DNA of 64,000 nucleotides from an uncultured Acidimicrobiales bacterium. Its GTDB lineage: Bacteria; Actinomycetota; Acidimicrobiia; Acidimicrobiales; Bin134. Positions 1 through 7,603 of this stretch are shown here, piece after piece. How positions within the stretch are numbered: position 1 is the stretch's first letter; each line of letters opens with the position of its first letter. Location: positions 2,833,954-2,897,953 of the forward strand of contig OX638350.1 in the NCBI GenBank assembly GCA_951813325.1, in the 5' to 3' direction. The notes beneath the pieces were generated by a model. It was not told the DNA's origin. It did no database searches and saw only the letters and a list, made by a program, of their open reading frames with translations. Both the position numbers and the translations under genes were made by a program.

Positions 1-1238
1 TCGAAGCTGGGCGCGCCCAACCGCTCGAATACAGACCGACCGGCATCAGGGTCGTAGTCGGGAAATCCGGAGTCCTCCAGATAGCCGGGCGTACCCGGCG
101 AGAACGGGCCGGTGGCTGGAGGCTGCCCGTCCCAAAGCACGGTATTGAGAGTCTGGCGGTCGGTGCACTGGGCCAGCGCCCGGCGAATCTCCCGGTTGTC
201 GAACGGGGGCTTCGAGGTGTTCATCAGCACAGAAGTGGTGGCCGAGAATTGCTCGTCCTGCCAGTGGGCCTTGAAATCCTCGTTGTACTCCTCCACCCTC
301 CTTCCGCCGTTGTCGACGCTGGCATCCACATCGCCTGACCGCAGGGTGTTGAACCGGGCCTCATCGTCTTCAAAGGGACGGAATTCGATGGCGTCGAGGT
401 AGGGAAGCTGCCGGCCTTCAGCATCGGTGCGCCAGTAGTTCGGATTGCGAACCAGGCGGGTCACTTCATGCTCAACCCACTCGTCCAGCATGAACGGGCC
501 TGTGCCGATCGGGTTGCGGGCGCTGTCGGTGCCGAGGTCGTACATGGCCGGCGAGCCCAGAAAACCACCAGCGCTGGTGAAGCCCAGGGGGAAATCGACG
601 AACGATCTTCCCAGCGTGATCCTCACGCTCAAGTCGTCGATCGCCTCGGAACTCTGTATCGCGGCTTCTTCAATGGCCAGCCGAGACAGTGTGCCCTTCC
701 CCAGTTCCTCCAAATGGCGGACAAGGGCAGCCGAGTTCACAGGGAGGCCATCATGGAACGTGATCCCCGGGCGCAGCGTGAACGTCCACTCGCTGTAGTC
801 CTCATTGGACGAGAAGCTCTCCAGCAAGAACGGAACCGGCTCGCCATCGGTCCCCTCGACGACCAGCGGATCGTAGATTTGCCGCAACACAATGTGTCCC
901 GACGTCGCGGCGGAGGTGGTGATCGGGTTCCATCCCCCCGTGGTCTCCGACTCCAAAGCGAACACCAATGTGCCGCCGTAGATCTCGTCGAGCTCGGGCT
1001 CCGGGGTGCTCTCGCCTTCTTCAGGCGGGGTTGGCGCCACCGAGGGTGCGGCGGCGCCCTCGTCGGAGCCAGCGGGTTCTTGATCGCCAACTGGTTCTTC
1101 AACTTCTTGTCCGATAGCGCTGTCGCCGGTGCCTTCCGTCGGCGCGATGGCGCAGGCCGAAGCGGCCAGCGCCATCGCGCCGACGATTGCCAGCCAACGC
1201 CAGCGCAGACCCTCAAGGCCCGGTAAGGAACCAGTCAC
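1..1238 (-). CDS. ABC transporter substrate-binding lipoprotein, family 5 (peptide/nickel type), 3' end cut by window
   Basis: Extracellular solute-binding protein of an oligopeptide-type ABC importer, tethered to the membrane. Translation from a GTG at 1238 gives a short basic stretch, a hydrophobic segment (LAIVGAMALAASAC) with a lipobox-like ASAC ending at Cys29, an acidic Glu/Pro-rich linker, then family-5 features: GGTLVFALESET, the IYDPLV segment, WTFTLRPGITFHDG and NPIGTGPFML. The ribosome site AGGAGG (1247-1252 on the complement) lies 8 nt before the GTG and decides the start. About 412 codons are visible; the family is usually 500-600 residues, so the C-terminus lies beyond position 1. 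The ligand cannot be told from sequence. Confidence 0.9.
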   Translation of the reverse strand, partial: MTGSLPGLEGLRWRWLAIVGAMALAASACAIAPTEGTGDSAIGQEVEEPVGDQEPAGSDEGAAAPSVAPTPPEEGESTPEPELDEIYGGTLVFALESETTGGWNPITTSAATSGHIVLRQIYDPLVVEGTDGEPVPFLLESFSSNEDYSEWTFTLRPGITFHDGLPVNSAALVRHLEELGKGTLSRLAIEEAAIQSSEAIDDLSVRITLGRSFVDFPLGFTSAGGFLGSPAMYDLGTDSARNPIGTGPFMLDEWVEHEVTRLVRNPNYWRTDAEGRQLPYLDAIEFRPFEDDEARFNTLRSGDVDASVDNGGRRVEEYNEDFKAHWQDEQFSATTSVLMNTSKPPFDNREIRRALAQCTDRQTLNTVLWDGQPPATGPFSPGTPGYLEDSGFPDYDPDAGRSVFERLGAPSF

Positions 1239-1263
1239 GAAACAAACCTCCTGCCAAAAACGG

Positions 1264-2256
1264 TCAGAATCGTAGCCCGGGAGACAGATAGGTGTCCCTG
1301 ACCCGCTCTCCGAACTCGGGGTGAGCGAGCGCGTCGGGCCCGTCGGGCACGGCCACGCCTCGACGGGCGCAGTCCTCGGCCAGCGTGGCGATCAGTGTTG
1401 CCTCGTCGAGGTCGTCCAGGCGATGGTCGTACACCTCGGCCTCCGCCGCATCGGCGAAGACAAAAGCCTTCCAGGAAAGCGAAACCCGCACCTCGTCGAA
1501 GGCGTGGCGCACCGGCTCGTGGTCGGGCTCCTCGATCACCCACTGTCGGTCGGGGATCAGCGCGATGGTGGCCTCGAGGCCGTACTTGGCGTAGTCGGCC
1601 TCCGAGCCGATGGGTTCCACGCGATGGGGCATGTAGTCGTTGTCGCCCATCACCCCGTAGTTGTTGGGCGGGTCAACCGTCACCATGTCGCCGTCCCAGC
1701 CCTCCGGCCAGTAGGTGAACTCCCCTCCGACGCCCTCGTAGTACCAGCACACTGCGGTGGCTATCCGCACCCGCCAGCGGTCGAAGCACCCCGAGTGCAT
1801 CATGCAATTGAGCAGCCAGGTTGGATACTCGTCGCGGCCCACCCCCCGAAAGGCGGGAATGTCGGTGTGCCGGGCGTACTGGCCGCTGGGAGCGTTGATG
1901 TTCACATAGGTGAAGTAGGGCCGCACCACTTCGGCGTCGTAGAGCTGTCGGGCGGCTTCGATGAACCGGGGGTTGTTGACGATGGTCTCCGCCCCCTCCA
2001 CTGACTGCTCCTCAGCCCCCCAAGTAGTGCGGAACACCGGTGGGACCCGGGGCTCGCCCGCGACCACCTGCACGAACGGGGGCACGTTACCGGTCTTGGC
2101 CCCGGCCCGAAGTGAGGCTCGGCTCTCTTCGAATTCCGCGCCCGCCAGGGTGAGCGGATGGGGTGACTGCCGCTCCAAGATGCCAAGCAGCACGTTGGGA
2201 TCCTCCAACGCCTGTTGCATGATGACCGGCGGTCGAGGCAGCGTCGTTGTGCGCAT
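1264..2256 (-). CDS. putative Fe(II)/2-oxoglutarate-type oxygenase
   Basis: 330-residue soluble protein. The central part carries RHTDIPAFRGV (an H-x-D pair, about residues 131-133) and, some 80 residues later, MPHRVEPIG, which together look like the H-x-D...H iron triad of a double-stranded beta-helix 2OG oxygenase; an arginine follows in the C-terminal strands (VRVSLSWKAF). The substrate is unknown. Its start is only 34 nt from the start of the divergent UGSC gene at 2291, so the two may share a promoter region. It ends 25 nt before the lipoprotein start at 1238, on the same strand. Family membership is inferred from the triad, not from a close match I can name. Confidence 0.5.
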   Translation of the reverse strand: MRTTTLPRPPVIMQQALEDPNVLLGILERQSPHPLTLAGAEFEESRASLRAGAKTGNVPPFVQVVAGEPRVPPVFRTTWGAEEQSVEGAETIVNNPRFIEAARQLYDAEVVRPYFTYVNINAPSGQYARHTDIPAFRGVGRDEYPTWLLNCMMHSGCFDRWRVRIATAVCWYYEGVGGEFTYWPEGWDGDMVTVDPPNNYGVMGDNDYMPHRVEPIGSEADYAKYGLEATIALIPDRQWVIEEPDHEPVRHAFDEVRVSLSWKAFVFADAAEAEVYDHRLDDLDEATLIATLAEDCARRGVAVPDGPDALAHPEFGERVRDTYLSPGLRF

Positions 2257-2290
2257 CGCGACACACTACGACACGGGGTAGGGTGAATTT

Positions 2291-2839
2291 ATGGGGCGCG
2301 TGGAAACCACCACCATCTTGTTGCCCACCGGCGAGGTGGCTGAGCCCGCTCAGCCGCTGGCGATCAGAAAGGACTCGCTGGCCGGCGCGGTGGTGGGCAT
2401 CATCGACAACGACATGTGGCGGTCTATGGCCATAATGGCCGACGAGCTGTCCCGCCAGCTGGTGGACCGGGCCGGGGCTGCCGGAGTGGTGGTTCGGGCC
2501 AGCGGCCCCATGCACGGCGCCGACCCCGAGCAGTATCAGCAGGAGATGGAGGCCTTCCACCGAGAAGTCGACGCGGTGATCAGCGGCTTGGGCAATTGAG
2601 GCTCGTGCACGGCGTGGTGTATCCACGCCAGCAGCACCCTGGAGAGCATGGGAACGCCGGCGGTGGGCCTGGTCACCGAGCAGTTCCGGGGCTTGGCCGA
2701 GGCCACCGCCCGGGGCCTGCGGGTGGACAACCAGCCCTTGGTCGTGCTGCCGTCGGGCTACGACGAGTGGTCGGAGGACGACATCAGAACCGACATCGCA
2801 ACCCGCCTCGAAGAGATCGTGGACGCCTTGGTGACATGA
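2291..2839 (+). CDS. UGSC-family selenoprotein (TGA at 2597-2599 read as selenocysteine)
   Basis: The frame from ATG 2291 runs 102 codons to TGA at 2597-2599 and continues uninterrupted in the same frame to a TGA at 2837-2839, giving 182 residues if the first TGA is selenocysteine. Residues around it read GN-U-GSCTAWCIH, exactly the U-G-S-C motif that names this family; Cys-containing homologues (CGSC) are also known. The part after the TGA keeps good protein character (MGTPAVGLVTEQF, VVLPSGYDEW), so it is not simple read-through of noncoding DNA. A hairpin directly downstream fits a bacterial SECIS. Function is unknown; a thiol/selenol redox role is inferred. A gene caller would split it into 102- and 63-residue pieces. 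Confidence 0.85.
2605..2637 (+). promoter_or_regulatory. candidate bacterial SECIS element
   Basis: Immediately after the in-frame TGA (2597-2599) is a perfect 7-bp stem, GGCGTGG (2611-2617) with CCACGCC (2623-2629), closing a 5-nt loop TGTAT. A lower helix GTGC (2605-2608) with GCAC (2634-2637) extends it past a small internal loop. The apical loop begins 18 nt after the TGA and has a G in its second position. Bacterial SECIS elements recognised by SelB have a short hairpin in this position with a guanine among the first loop bases. The hairpin lies inside coding sequence, as expected for bacteria. Confidence 0.65.
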
Positions 2840-2858
2840 CGCAGAGCGTCGCCATTCG

Positions 2859-3935
2859 ATGGAGCAAGACATAGGCGAAATGTCCCGACAGGTAGCAGTT
2901 GATGGCGGCCCCGACGAAGTAGAGGCCTATCTGCGAGAACGGGGGATGACCGATGGCCTGCCGATCGTACCCCCCACCCCTGAGCGGGTAGCCGCCGCGG
3001 TCGCCGCCACCGGGCTGCCCGCCGATCATGTGGTGAGCGACATCCCCCCGCTGAACGCGCCCGCCACCGTGGAGAAGATCGCAGTCAATGCGGTGATGGC
3101 CGGATGCTCGCCTGAGGTGATGCCGGTGCTCATCGCCGCCATCGACGCCTTCTGCGACCCGCAGATGAACGCCCACGGCGTCCAGACCACCACCAACCCG
3201 GTGGGGCCGATGCTCGTGGTCAACGGCCCGATCCGCAACCAGCTGGGCTTCAACTTCGGCTCGGGGTGCTTCGGGCCGGGGTCTTACACCAATGCCACTG
3301 TGGGACGGGCGATGCGACTGGCCCTGGTGAACATCGGCGGAGCCATCCCCGGAGAGGTGGACAAGGCGCCGCTGGGCTGGCCCGGCAAGGCCACTTCGCT
3401 GTGCGTGGCCGAGAACGAAGAGGCTTCCCCGTGGCCGCCCTATCACACCGAAGCAGGGTTCGATTCCGACGCCAACGTGGTGACGGTGCTGGCCGTCAAC
3501 GGGATGTGGCCCATCACCGACATGCACCACGAGCCCGAACAAGTGCTGCACCATGTGACCCACGGGCTGGCCACCAGCGGGCCGTGCGGCGGCCACGACG
3601 CCCCCAACCCCTTCCCTGCCGTGCTGGTTATGAGCCCGGTCATCGCGGAGATGGTGGCCAGCCTGCTGCCCACCAAGCGGGAGTTGCGGGAGCACCTGTT
3701 CGCCGAGGCCCGGGTGCCGCTCGACTTCTACCCCCCGTATCGGCGCCAGCCCACCAGAGACGGGCTGCAAAAGCTGGGCGTGGCCATCGAGAATGACCGG
3801 GTGCCGATCGTTCTCTCCCCCGACCACTTCGTGGTCCTGGTGGCCGGAGGCGAGGGCGGGCTTCAGTCGGCAGGGTTGTCGTGCATGCTGGGCCTGCCCA
3901 CCAGCCGCCCGATCCTCACCGGAACTGGGAGCTGA
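2859..3935 (+). CDS. UGSC-associated conserved protein of unknown function
   Basis: 358-residue soluble protein beginning 19 nt after the UGSC stop, same strand, so probably cotranscribed. It opens with VEAYLRERGMTDGLPIVPPT, and has glycine/cysteine-rich stretches (NFGSGCFGPGSYTNATVGRA, TSGPCGGHDAPNPFPAVL) and a C-terminal HFVVLVAGGEGGLQSAGLSC. I recall proteins of this type next to UGSC genes in other genomes, but no biochemical function is known to me. ATG 2859 lacks a clear ribosome site; ATG 2880 (MSRQVAV) is an alternative start. Conserved cysteines could cooperate with the selenoprotein, which is inference. Confidence 0.65.
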   Translation: MEQDIGEMSRQVAVDGGPDEVEAYLRERGMTDGLPIVPPTPERVAAAVAATGLPADHVVSDIPPLNAPATVEKIAVNAVMAGCSPEVMPVLIAAIDAFCDPQMNAHGVQTTTNPVGPMLVVNGPIRNQLGFNFGSGCFGPGSYTNATVGRAMRLALVNIGGAIPGEVDKAPLGWPGKATSLCVAENEEASPWPPYHTEAGFDSDANVVTVLAVNGMWPITDMHHEPEQVLHHVTHGLATSGPCGGHDAPNPFPAVLVMSPVIAEMVASLLPTKRELREHLFAEARVPLDFYPPYRRQPTRDGLQKLGVAIENDRVPIVLSPDHFVVLVAGGEGGLQSAGLSCMLGLPTSRPILTGTGS

Positions 3936-3944
3936 TCTGCGAGG

Positions 3945-4217
3945 TCAGTGGACCTCGAGTCCGAGTTGCTCGAAGATCTCTGCTCGGCGCTGCTCATAGG
4001 TCTCCTCGTCCATTCCCCCGGACTGGAACTTCTCGCTCAAAAGGCGGAAATCCTCGTACAGCTCGGCTTCTGACTTTCCGTTCGAAGACGGGGCCTGTTC
4101 CTCGTCTTCAAACAGTTCGTCAAGCTTGCCGTGACGGCGGGCCTGCTTGGCCGCAGCCCGCTCGCGCTTGTTCTTTTCCCGCTGTCGCTTTTGAAAGCTC
4201 TCTGATCCTCGACCCAT
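3945..4217 (-). CDS. small highly charged protein of unknown function
   Basis: 90 residues, not recognised. The N-terminal third is strongly basic (SFQKRQREKNKRERAAAKQARR, helical), followed by an acidic linker and a C-terminal amphipathic segment (LLSEKFQSGGMDEETYEQRRAEI) that resembles the short SHOCT-type helix pair often found at protein ends. Composition suggests a nucleic-acid or ribosome-associated role, but this is only inference. It ends 9 nt from the convergent UGSC-associated gene. A 96-nt gap separates its start from the oxidoreductase gene that ends at 4314. Confidence 0.6.
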   Translation of the reverse strand: MGRGSESFQKRQREKNKRERAAAKQARRHGKLDELFEDEEQAPSSNGKSEAELYEDFRLLSEKFQSGGMDEETYEQRRAEIFEQLGLEVH

Positions 4218-4313
4218 GGCAATCCCTAGTCAGACGTTGTTTGCGCAGAACTGCCATTGTACGCCCTCCGCTGGGCTTTTTGGCACATTTCCACCTGGTT
4301 GCAGTTCGTCGTC

Positions 4314-5138
4314 TCAGGTGATGAACCGCTCCGCAAACCGCCAGACGGCATCTATGGCCCCCCTGGTGCTCTCCCACGGGGTGACAACCAGCCGGTGGAC
4401 CCCGGCATCCTCCCACCGGCGCAGATCCTCCAGGGTTTCGCAGCGGCCCTGGGCGGTGATCTCGATGTCGGGCGCGCCCAGCTCAGCCAGCCGATTTGCG
4501 GCGGCCCGCACTGACTCATAGGTGTCGGACATGCCCATCCACCCTTGGAAGCGGGCGGCCCGGCGCAGCGCGGCGTCCGACAGCCCGCCCACCAGCACCG
4601 GAGGATGGGGCTCTTGCACCGGCTTGGGCTCGAAGGCCACCGGCTCGAAGTCGTAGAACTCGCCGTGGTGCTCCACCACCGGTTCGGTCCAGAGCCGTAT
4701 GCACACGTGCAGCGCCTCGTCGAGGCGGCGTCCCCGGGTGCGGGGATCCATCCCGGCGGCCGTCCACTCGTTGCGCAGCCATCCCGCGCCCACGCCGACT
4801 AGCGCTCTCCCACCGCTGAGGTGGTCCAGGGTGGCGAATCCCCGGGCGGTGGTGAACGGGTGGCGCAGCCCGGCCAAATACACGTACACCCCGAGGTTGA
4901 TGCGGGTGGTGAGCCCGGCCAGGTACGACAAGTAGGCCGGCGCGTCGAACACCGGCACCGTGGGCGGAACGTTCGGGTGGTCGAAGTCGCCCAGCGTGCC
5001 CTGCATCTGAACCGGGAACACCAGGTGGTCAGCGATCCAGCACGATTCGAACCCGGCCTCGTCGGCGGCCTGGGTCACCTCTGCCCATGCCCCCGGATGC
5101 AGCGAGATGAACGGGAACCCGAACTTCACCCCCAGCAA
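4314..5138 (-). CDS. LLM-class oxidoreductase, probably F420-dependent
   Basis: 274-residue member of the luciferase-like monooxygenase fold. It opens KFGFPFISLHPGAWAEVTQAADEAGF and continues with SCWIADHLVFP, the usual Asp-His of this superfamily, then RINLGVYVYLAGLRHPF, ALVGVGAGWLRNEW and HPPVLVGGLSDAALRRAARF, all typical of actinobacterial F420-type members (TIGR03619-like). Such enzymes use reduced F420 or FMN; substrate not predictable. It stands alone on the minus strand, divergent from the methyltransferase gene. Confidence 0.85.
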   Translation of the reverse strand: MLGVKFGFPFISLHPGAWAEVTQAADEAGFESCWIADHLVFPVQMQGTLGDFDHPNVPPTVPVFDAPAYLSYLAGLTTRINLGVYVYLAGLRHPFTTARGFATLDHLSGGRALVGVGAGWLRNEWTAAGMDPRTRGRRLDEALHVCIRLWTEPVVEHHGEFYDFEPVAFEPKPVQEPHPPVLVGGLSDAALRRAARFQGWMGMSDTYESVRAAANRLAELGAPDIEITAQGRCETLEDLRRWEDAGVHRLVVTPWESTRGAIDAVWRFAERFIT

Positions 5139-5257
5139 CCTAGTAGTCGCCGTACGATGGCTGACACGATCGAGACGGGAGAGGGATTCTGGACCGAGAA
5201 TTTGCCGCTGCCACCCTGAGCAGCCTGGGCCTCGACGCCGACATCCGGCTGCTGGCG

Positions 5258-5932
5258 GTGTGCGCCGGCACCGAAGACTGGGAGCTGTTGGCCTCTCTGG
5301 GATTCACCGATGTCGTGGTGTCCAACCTGGACGAGGCGTTCGCCCCGCTGGTGCCCGACGGGAGATGGTCGTATCAAAACGCCCAGTCATTGAGCTTCGA
5401 GGATCGCTCCTTCGACTGGGTGTTCGTGTCCGAGGGGCTGCACCACTGCCGCTCCCCCCACCGGGCGCTGGTGGAGATGTACCGGGTGTGCCGGAAGGGA
5501 ATCGTGGCCCTCGAAGCCCGCGACAGCGCGCTGATGCGGCTGGCCGTCCGGGTGGGGATGGCCGACGCCTACGAGCTGGCCGCGGTCGCCGATCAGGGGT
5601 TCCGCACTGGGGGGCTGGACAACACCAGCGTGCCCAACCACGTGTATCGCTGGACCGAGGCCGAGGTGGTCAAGACCCTGCGGTCTTACGATCCCACCGG
5701 CGAGCCGCAGATCGAGTTCCGCTACGGACTGCGCCTGCCCACCGCCGAGGCCACCGGTCATCGCCGCCGACTGGCCGGGCAGATGGCCAAGCCCGCCCTC
5801 GCCGCGCTGTGCACCGTGTTCAAGCGCCAGTCCAACCAACTGGCCGTTATCGCCCGTCGCCCCGCAGATCTCTACCCCTGGCTGCGCCGAGTCGAGGGCC
5901 AAGTCGAGTTCAACCCCGACTACCGGGGATAG
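5258..5932 (+). CDS. class I SAM-dependent methyltransferase
   Basis: Methyltransf_11-type protein: motif I VCAGTEDWELLASLGF, acidic loop SNLDEAF, the post-II segment SFDWVFVSEGLHHCRSPHRAL and a motif III-like VCRKGIVALEARDS. Substrate unknown; the C-terminus (VFKRQSNQLAVIARR) ends shortly after PWLRRVEGQVEFNPDYRG. GTG 5258 is the first standard start in frame, yet it falls inside motif I. Coding-like sequence (FAAATLSSLGLDADIRLLAV) continues upstream in the same frame back to about 5186, where only ATT or CTG codons are available, after a GGAGAGGG. The true N-terminus is therefore uncertain. Confidence 0.75.
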   Translation: MCAGTEDWELLASLGFTDVVVSNLDEAFAPLVPDGRWSYQNAQSLSFEDRSFDWVFVSEGLHHCRSPHRALVEMYRVCRKGIVALEARDSALMRLAVRVGMADAYELAAVADQGFRTGGLDNTSVPNHVYRWTEAEVVKTLRSYDPTGEPQIEFRYGLRLPTAEATGHRRRLAGQMAKPALAALCTVFKRQSNQLAVIARRPADLYPWLRRVEGQVEFNPDYRG

Positions 5933-5953
5933 CCGTCCGTCAACGATGCACCA

Positions 5954-6736
5954 CTAGGCCGGGGGAACTCCGGTCAGGTTGCACTCGGAGATGAGGCCGC
6001 CGTCGATGACGATGGCCTGGCCGGTGATCGCCGAGGACTCGTCGGAGGCCAAGAACAGCACCAGGTTGGCGATCTCATCGGGATGAATGGTTCGACCCAG
6101 GGCGTGCATCGCGGAGATCTCCTCGTGGGTCTTGAGGCCGATGCCGAGCACCGAGTCGTACATGGGGGTCTCCACCACGCCGGGGCAGATGGCGTTGACC
6201 CGGATGTTCTTGCGCCCCCATTCCACCGCCGCGGTGCGGGTCAGGTTGATGAGACCGGCCTTGGCCGTGCAGTAGGGGGCGTTGCCCGGAGAGGCCACCA
6301 CGCCGTAGATCGAAGAGGTGCTGATGATGGAGCCTCCCCCGAGGGCGGCCATGTGGGGGATGGCCGCTTTCATGCCGTACATGGCCGCGGTGAGCATCAC
6401 CCGCAGGCTGGCATCCCAGCCGTCGGGGTCGAGTTCGGGGATGTAGCCCCCGGTGCTGGTGGCCGCATTGTTGAACAGCACATCGATGCGGCCGAACTCC
6501 GAAACCGCCCGCTCCACCGCGGCGGTCACATCCTCCAGCGAGCCCACATCGCAGTGCTGGTACACCGCCCGAGCCCCGCCCTCGGTCAGCTCGGCCACCA
6601 GCTTCTCGCCCGTCTCGTCCACCAAGTCGACGCCCACCACGGCGGCGCCCTCTTCAGCCAGCCGGCGCAGCGTGGCCGTGCCTATCCCCCCGCTCGCCCC
6701 GGTGACCAGCGCGACCTTTCCGTCCATACGACCCAT
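5954..6736 (-). CDS. SDR family oxidoreductase
   Basis: Classical short-chain dehydrogenase, 260 residues. The NAD(P)-binding TGASGGIG is near residue 13, NNAATS follows strand 4, and the catalytic Ser and Tyr-Lys appear as STSSIYG and YCTAK; PGVVETPM and IVIDGG complete the fold. Asp after strand 2 (VGVDLVDE) favours NAD. Substrate unknown. It shares strand and direction with the next SDR upstream (6788-7564), with a 51-nt gap, so the pair may be cotranscribed. Confidence 0.9.
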   Translation of the reverse strand: MGRMDGKVALVTGASGGIGTATLRRLAEEGAAVVGVDLVDETGEKLVAELTEGGARAVYQHCDVGSLEDVTAAVERAVSEFGRIDVLFNNAATSTGGYIPELDPDGWDASLRVMLTAAMYGMKAAIPHMAALGGGSIISTSSIYGVVASPGNAPYCTAKAGLINLTRTAAVEWGRKNIRVNAICPGVVETPMYDSVLGIGLKTHEEISAMHALGRTIHPDEIANLVLFLASDESSAITGQAIVIDGGLISECNLTGVPPA

Positions 6737-6787
6737 CGATTGCTGCCTTTCTTGTGCCGTCGGTGTGATGGCGTCAGTCTCGCGCGC

Positions 6788-7564
6788 CTAACCGGGGTGA
6801 GGCGCAGGCGGGCCCGCACCCAAGCCGCCGTCGGCGGAGTAGTCGCCGCCGGTGCAGTAGGAGGCCTGCTCGGAGGCCAGCCACACCACTAGGTCGGCCA
6901 CCTCTCCCAATTCGGCCATGCGCCGAAGCGGCACGGTGGCGCCGTAGTGGCGGGCGTAGTCGTCGTCTTCCCATCCCGGTCGTCGGGTCATGGCCGTGCG
7001 CAGCGGTCCCGGCACCACCGAGTTGACCCGAATGCCGGAGTCGGCCAGCTCCAGGGCCGCCGTTCGGGTCAGCCCTCGGATTCCCCACTTGGAAGCGGAG
7101 TAGGCCGGCATCCCCACCGTGCCCTCGAACGCGCTGGGCGAGCCCAGATTGACGATGGCGCCACCTCCTCCCGAGGCCATTTTGGGCGCGGCGGCCCGGA
7201 TGCCCAAGAAGGTGCCCACCAGATTGGTCTCGATCACCTTGCGGAACTCGGCGGGGTCGCAGTCCAGGATCGGAGCCACCCGGGTGATCGCCGCATTGTT
7301 GACCAAGATGTCCAAACGGCCGCCTCCGGCCTCGGCAGCGAAATCCACCGCAGCGGCCCATTGGTCGGCGTCGGTCACATCAAGCTCTATGAACTGGGCT
7401 GCGGCCCCAGCAGCGGCCGCAGCTCCGTCGGCCACCCGTTTGTCCGCCGCGGTCACCTGGGCCCCGACCGCCACCATGCGCCGCACAATCTCGGCGCCAA
7501 GTCCCCGAGCTGCCCCGGTGACCAGCGCCACCTTGCCCTCTAACCCCTTTGACATCTTCGCCAT
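6788..7564 (-). CDS. SDR family oxidoreductase
   Basis: 258-residue classical SDR: TGAARGLG near residue 16, AADKRVAD after strand 2, NNAAIT, the Ser-containing NLGSPSAF and the catalytic YSASK, then PGPLRTAM. The C-terminus has YCTGGDYSADGGLGAGPPAP. Substrate unknown. Divergent from the MFS exporter gene, whose start is 39 nt away; a GGAGG before the MFS start lies on the other strand in this gap. Probably the first gene of a two-SDR unit with 5954-6736. Confidence 0.9.
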   Translation of the reverse strand: MAKMSKGLEGKVALVTGAARGLGAEIVRRMVAVGAQVTAADKRVADGAAAAAGAAAQFIELDVTDADQWAAAVDFAAEAGGGRLDILVNNAAITRVAPILDCDPAEFRKVIETNLVGTFLGIRAAAPKMASGGGGAIVNLGSPSAFEGTVGMPAYSASKWGIRGLTRTAALELADSGIRVNSVVPGPLRTAMTRRPGWEDDDYARHYGATVPLRRMAELGEVADLVVWLASEQASYCTGGDYSADGGLGAGPPAPHPG

Positions 7565-7603
7565 AGGAGGGACAGGCTACGCCGTTATGAGAAGTCGGCT
7601 GGT

